Shown here: positions 59,310 to 64,000 of the stretch, piece by piece
Layout: the number at the start of each line of letters is the position of its first letter
Position numbering within the stretch: the first letter of the stretch is position 1
Source of the DNA: VAZQ01 sp963721005
GTDB lineage: Bacteria; Pseudomonadota; Alphaproteobacteria; Rhizobiales; Xanthobacteraceae
NCBI GenBank assembly: GCA_963721005.1
Contig: CAVRHR010000003.1
Span: 2,439,924 to 2,503,923 of the forward strand
Length of the DNA stretch: 64,000 nucleotides
Direction: 5' to 3'
The notes under the pieces: generated by a model
Told to the model about the DNA's origin: nothing
Databases searched by the model: none
Seen by the model: the letters and a program-made list of their open reading frames with translations, nothing else
Program-made: the position numbers and the translations under genes

Positions 59310-60490
59310 ATCGATTGGCACCATCGCGGGGGCGCTCGCCAAGGCGCAGGCCGAACTCACCAACCCGGAGAAGTCGCTGACCGCGACCATCCGGTCACCG
59401 TTTCCACGGGAGACCGACCGGACGTTCCGCTATGCCTCGCTCTCGAGCGGGCTCGATATCGTCCGCAAGGCGCTGGGCAAGCACGAGATCGCGACCGTGC
59501 AGACCACGGCGATCGACGAGGCGGGGCTTATCCGGCTGACCACGGTGCTCGCCCATTCGTCCGGGGAATGGGTGTCATCGGACTGGCCGGTGTGCCCGGT
59601 CAGCGAGACGTCGGCACCCCATCGGATGGGCGCGGCCCTGACCTATGCACGGCGCTATGCCCTGTTCACCCTGGTCGGAATTGCCGGCGAGGATGACCTC
59701 GATGCGCCGGACCTCGGGGCCGCCCCCAAGGCCGGCGCCGATCAACCCTCCCAGCCCAATGGGCAAAAGCTGAACGGGCATGCCCTTCCCGACGACGGCC
59801 CCGCTCCGGCGGGTCCCCGAGCGCAGAACACCGCCAGCCCGCCCTGCGAAGCCCGTTTTGGCCCCCGATCAGTCGGCGGCGTTGCGGGATCGGCTGGTCG
59901 CCGAACTCGCCGGTCTTCAATCCGCCGACGAGGCGGCCAGCTGGGCCCATCGGAGCCTGCCCGCCAAGAACACGCTGACGGCCGCCGATGCCGAACTTGT
60001 CGAAGCAGGCTTCCGAGCACGGCTCGCGACATTCAGCGATGGGCAGCCCGCCAAGGGGCCGCACGCAGCCCTCCAGAGGCTGCCTGGGGTGCCGGCGGAC
60101 CTCCCTAGCCCCGAAGCCGAGGCGCCGTCAGCGGCCACCGGAGAAGCAGGCGCCGGCGACGTCCACCCTGCTGGCAAGACCATTCGGTTGCGCGACAAGG
60201 ACCACCTCAAATTCGTGTCCAAGCAAGCCTGCGTCGTGTGCGGCCGCGAGCCTTCCGATGCGCACCATCTTCGCTTCGCGCAGCCGCGAGCATTGGGGCG
60301 CAAGGTCAGCGATGAGTTCACGGTTCCGGTTTGTCGCCTTCATCATCGCGAGCTTCACCGGCAGGGTGACGAGGCGGCATGGTGGACGGGCCTCAAGATC
60401 GATCCCGTGCCGATTGCGTTCGCGCTTTGGCGAAGCACCCACCTCCATGGGGCATTTAGCAGCCCAGTCGGCCACGAAGTGCGGCCATGA
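59293..60490 (+). CDS. ERF annealing protein with C-terminal HNH-like domain, frameshifted
   Basis: Residues 1-140 are ERF single-strand annealing protein: ALAKAQAELTNPEKSLTATI, FRYASLSSGLDIVRKALGKHEIA, SSDWPVCPVSETSAPHRMGAALTYARRYALFTLVGIAGEDD. A Pro-rich linker is followed, one frame over (insertion at about 59780-59860), by LAPDQSAALRDRLVAELAGL and a zinc/HNH-like module with CVVCGREPSDAHHLRFAQPRALG and VPVCRLHHRELHRQGDE. Corrected length 398 residues, the form common in rhizobial prophages. It overlaps the exonuclease gene by 17 bases. Its 3' end is duplicated at 48524. Confidence 0.82.
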
Positions 60491-60776
60491 CGAGCGAGGG
60501 CTTGCGCCCCATCAACACGGCGGGTGAATAGAGTAGGCCGCGGCAGGGGAAATCAGGTCAAATTGCGCCGCGCGACGCAGGGTGGTCCCGACCGCCTGGT
60601 GGACTGGGCGGGCGGGGGAAGCGGTCGGAACCGATTTGCCTTTTGGGGGAAAGGCAGGCTCGGTCTTACCCCCATCAGCTAAATGCCGCGACCCGAAGTT
60701 GCAATCAAGGAAAACGGCTCGGCTTTGCACCGTCAGAGCGCGGTACGGCGTCCGATCCGGAACATCCAATTTGTAT
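60331..60776 (+). repeat. Long direct repeat, copy 2
   Basis: This is the parental-looking copy of 48524-48999: it covers the last ~53 codons of the intact ERF-HNH end and about 290 bases of flank. It includes hairpins GGTCCCGACCGCCT/AAGCGGTCGGAACC (60584-60597 with 60619-60632, now with mismatches) and TGCCTTT/AAAGGCA (60637-60643 with 60650-60656). Same orientation as copy 1, so recombination between them would delete about 11.8 kb. Confidence 0.8.
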
Positions 60777-60796
60777 CCGAGGGAGGCTGCGGGCCC

Positions 60797-63700
60797 CTAT
60801 ACATGCGCGGTGGCCAACAACTGCTGTTGGCCCTGCACTTGCTGAGTGACCAGCGACCCACCGGCGCCGTTGCTGGAGACCGCGAAGGCTGATGCCATAT
60901 AGTTCCCGAGCAGCGCGATGTTGGCCGTATTTGTGCCATCGCTTAACGTGAGGGTGCCACCGAGATTGTTGCTGGCTTCAGAAAAGGCCAGGGTCGTATT
61001 CGAACCGAATGCGATATCCGCCAAGTTCAGTATGTCTGGTCCGGTGAACCCCGCAATCTGGCCGGCGAACGATGCAGACTGGTCGAGCTTAAGAACTCCG
61101 GCGCCCGCAAACGTCACCTTGTCGCTGGCCGAAGCGCTGCCGCCACCGAGCTCCACATAGCCGGCGGTGGGTACCGTATAATTGGACCCTGTGTTCCAAT
61201 TGGCGTCGTAAGGATTCTCGAACCACGTGGCGACGTCCAATGCAGCGCCAACGCCGATTGGGGCGTTGGTAATTGAGCCGTTATCGAGTGTTCCGCTGAG
61301 CGAGGTCTGCATCCAATTGGCGGCAAAGGTGACGGTGACACTCGACCAAGTGTACTGGTTTGCGGTGTCGTAGAGGCTCACCCAATGGGTGCCATCATGG
61401 TTCGTGCCATATTGTTCGACCAGGTTGCCTTGAGCATCTCGGTCGTCTGTGAACCAGGCCCAGCTTGCTGTGCCTGAGGTGTCGTACGCGTTGGTCCAAA
61501 CGCGACCATTGTCCATATTGATCGTCCGCGAGGCAAGATTGCCCAGCGCATCGAACACCGCAACCTGCGAACTCCAAGGGGTTGCGTTGGCGGTGTCATA
61601 ATCGGTCACTTCATTGGTGGTCGCGCCGGTCAGATTGGCGGCGTTGCCCGCCGCGTCGGTTATCGTGGCCGAGCCAAGATTGACCGAGGTTGCGGTCAGG
61701 TTGGGCGTGATTTGGCCCGCCGCCACGGCGTAGCTGAAGGTCAACGCATTGGTGCCCGAACCGCCCGTGTAGGTCGCGGTGCCGCCGTCGTCGAGGGTGA
61801 GGGTCGGGACACCACCCGCAACCAGCACCACTTCGCTCATATTGAGGGTCATGGTAACGGTCTTCGCGACATTCGAGTTGCCGCTCGGGGGCGTCTCCAC
61901 TACCGAGTTGACGGTCGGGGTGGTGGTGTCGATTTGTGGGCCGCTCTGGGCGAGGCCGGCCGGCGACAGACCGGCAGCATTTCCGCCACCATCCTGTATG
62001 GTTGCGCCGTTGAGATTGACCGCGGTCGCCGCAAGCGACGCCGTGTTCTCGCCGACCGCGACCATGTAGGCGAAGGTCAGCGCGGTCGTGCCCGTGCCAC
62101 CCGTATAAGTCGCGGTACCACCGTCGTTGAGAGTGAGCGTGGGGGTGCCGCCCGCGACCGTCACCGCGCCGCTGAAGTTGAGCGTCAATGTGACTGTGTT
62201 TGCAGCATTCAGATCACCGCTCGCGGGCAACTCCGCAACCGAGATCAGAGTCGTATTTTGCGCCGGCGGATCAATTTGCAGGTTCGGGAAGGTCGTCAAA
62301 GCGCCGGACAAATCAGCGGCATTGCCTGCTGCATCCGTTATCGCCGCGCCGTTAGGCAAGTTGGCCTGGGTGATTGCAAGTGCTGACACCGTACTGTCGC
62401 TCAAACCGACCGTATAGCTGAAGGTCAACGTATTGCTGCCGGTACCGCTCGAATATACTGCGGTGCCGCCATCGTTGAGCGTCAGCGTCGGCGTGCCGGT
62501 GACGTTCACCGCCTCGCCGAAGGCAAGCGTCATCGTGATGGTATCGGTAGGGACTAGGACGCCGCTTGCCGGTAGGGCAAGAACCTGGGTCACCGCCGGT
62601 GCGGTGGTATCGATTTGTGCGCCGGCTTGAGCTTGGCCAGAGACGGACAGGCCGGCGGCGTTGCCGGCTAGATCGTTAACGGTTGCGCCGTTGAGGTTGA
62701 TCGCTAACGTCGTTAGCGACGCCGCATTTTGTCCCGCCACCACCGTATGGCTGAAGGTCAGCGCGCTAGTGCCGGATCCGCCTGTATAGGTCGCGGTGCC
62801 CCCATCGCTGAGCGTCAACGTCGGAACGCCGCCGGATACCGTCACCGCCTCGCTCAAATTAAGCGTGAGGGTAACTGTCTTCCCGGCTTTCAGGTGACCG
62901 TTCGAGGGACTTTCTACAATCGAGGTGAGCGTCGGATTCGTGGTGTCGATCTGAAGGGTGCCGGCCGGATTGGTCACCGCGCCGGTGAGGTTGGCGGCGT
63001 TGCCGGCCAGGTCCGCGATGCGTCCCGGTGACGGCCGTCACCGCCAGGTCGGACACGTTCTGCCCGGCCGCCACCGTGTAGTGGAAGACCAGGGCGCTGC
63101 TGCCGGTGCCGCTCACATAGCTGGCGGTGCCGCCGTCGTTGAGGGTGAGCGTCGGGGTGCCGGTAACGTTCACCGCCTCGCTCAGGTTGAGCGTCAGCGT
63201 CACCACGCTGCCGGTCCCGAGGTCGCCGGCGCCGGCCGCGATGCCGGTGCCGGAGGCCACCAGCGACGATACGGTCGGGGCGGTGGTGTCGATCTGCAGG
63301 GTGCCGGCCGGATTGGTCACCGCGCCGGTGAGGTTGGCGGCGTTGCCGGCCAGCGTCCTTGACGGTGGCGGTCCCAGGTTGACGGCCGTGACCGCCAGGT
63401 CGGCCACGTTCTGCCCGGCCGCCACCGTGTAGCTGAACACCAGGGCGTTGCTGCCGGTGCCGCTCACGTAGCTGGCGGTGCCGCCGTCGTTGAGGGTCAG
63501 GGTCGGGGTGCCGGTGACGTTCACCGCCTCGCTCAGGTTGAGCGTCAGCGTCACCACGCTGCCGGTCCCGAGGTCGCCGGCGCCGGCCGCGATGCCGGTG
63601 CCGGAGGCCACCAGCGACGATACGGTCGGGGCGGTGGTGTCGATCTGCAGGGTGCCGGCCGGGTTGGTCACCGCGCCGGTGAGGTTGGCGGCGTTGCCGG

Positions 63701-64000
63701 CCCCGTCCTTGACGGTGGCGGTCCCAGGTTGACGGCCGTCACCGCCAGGTCGGACACGTTCTGCCCGGCCGCCACCGTGTAGCTGAACACCAGGGCGCTG
63801 CTGCCGGTGCCGCTCACGTAGCTGGCGGTGCCGCCGTCGTTGAGGGTGAGCGTCGGGGTGCCGCCCGTAACGTTCACCGCCTCGCTCAGGTTGAGCGTCA
63901 GCGTCACCACGCTGCCGGTCCCGAGGTCGCCGGCGCCGGCCGCGATGCCGGTGCCGGAGGCCACCAGCGACGATACGGTCGGGGCGGTGGTGTCGATCTG
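60797..64000 (-). CDS. Giant repeat adhesin (Ig-like/beta-strand repeats), C-terminal part, frameshifted, runs off right edge
   Basis: The C-terminal ~726 residues are one frame (62977 to stop 60797): four or five Ig-like units of about 100 residues with PTLTLNDGGTATYTGGTGTxALTFxYxVAxGQ and LxITxANLNGATIxDAAGNAAxLxG, followed by a YDTAN/DGRVWTNAYD motif block and a final segment (VLKLDQSASFAGQIAGFTGPDILNLADIAFG..TLAFSEASNN) shared by many rhizobial secreted proteins. Upstream the same unit recurs as nearly identical 351-bp copies, broken by indels near 63030, 63360 and 63720. The start lies outside. A type I-like secreted or surface adhesin is inferred; no secretion gene is visible. Confidence 0.8.
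63000..64000. repeat. Near-identical 351-bp tandem DNA repeat inside the adhesin gene
   Basis: The marker CCGCCGTCGT recurs at 63130, 63481 and 63831 (spacing 351 and 350), each within a ~350-bp unit encoding one 117-residue Ig-like module. Copies differ by few bases plus short indels, unlike the diverged units further 3'. This indicates recent expansion or homogenisation. Confidence 0.85.

Overview
The window looks like chromosome of a GC-rich alphaproteobacterium in Hyphomicrobiales, close to Bradyrhizobium, Rhodoplanes or other Xanthobacteraceae/Nitrobacteraceae. The support is the gene families (several FixJ-type regulators, Bug/TctC binding proteins, LemA/TPM operon, ASRT protein, ERF-HNH phage protein), alphaproteobacterial palindromic intergenic repeats, and promoters of the alphaproteobacterial general-stress sigma factor EcfG. 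No rRNA, tRNA or CRISPR array was seen.

1-21 kb is a stress and carbohydrate region. It opens with the start of a huge HAMP-repeat kinase whose 92-residue repeats resemble fungal group III osmosensors. Next come an MFS transporter, a trehalose-phosphatase/GH15 fusion, glucose dehydrogenase, an orphan ASRT protein, OtsA, an ABC exporter with an SDR, a GT4 glycosyltransferase, a second MFS transporter, a PRC-barrel protein and an amylo-alpha-1,6-glucosidase. GGAAC-N16/17-CGTT promoters (three exact, one with one mismatch) precede the MFS/otsB-GH15 unit, gdh, ASRT and otsA. The cassette is therefore probably an EcfG-controlled trehalose/glucan module for osmotic or desiccation stress. 19.6-31 kb is ordinary metabolism and stress: hydrolase, MsrA, glyoxalase fold, SMP-30, two Bug binding proteins, a deacetylase, USP, and a translationally coupled hsp20-lon pair.

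31-47 kb holds a lemA-TPM-TPM operon, small secreted proteins, a metallo-hydrolase, a class II aldolase, a quinohemoprotein alcohol dehydrogenase with a lanthanide-type DxD motif followed by a secreted ankyrin protein, three FixJ/REC regulators beside a decayed PAS gene, and a LysR regulator.

47-64 kb is accessory: a PIN-toxin relic, a 450-bp direct repeat (48.5 and 60.3 kb) bracketing about 11.8 kb, a caspase-like protein that has lost both catalytic residues, an autotransporter, an IS3 relic, a phage recombination module (HTH repressor, YqaJ exonuclease, ERF annealing protein fused to an HNH-like domain), and the 3' part of a giant repeat adhesin running off the right edge.

Many genes carry single-base frameshifts. 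Ten of the eleven simple ones are one-base insertions, several in short homopolymers, and removing the base restores a family-sized protein. The read is therefore either a consensus with indel errors or a locus undergoing decay. Both readings are kept open in the entries.
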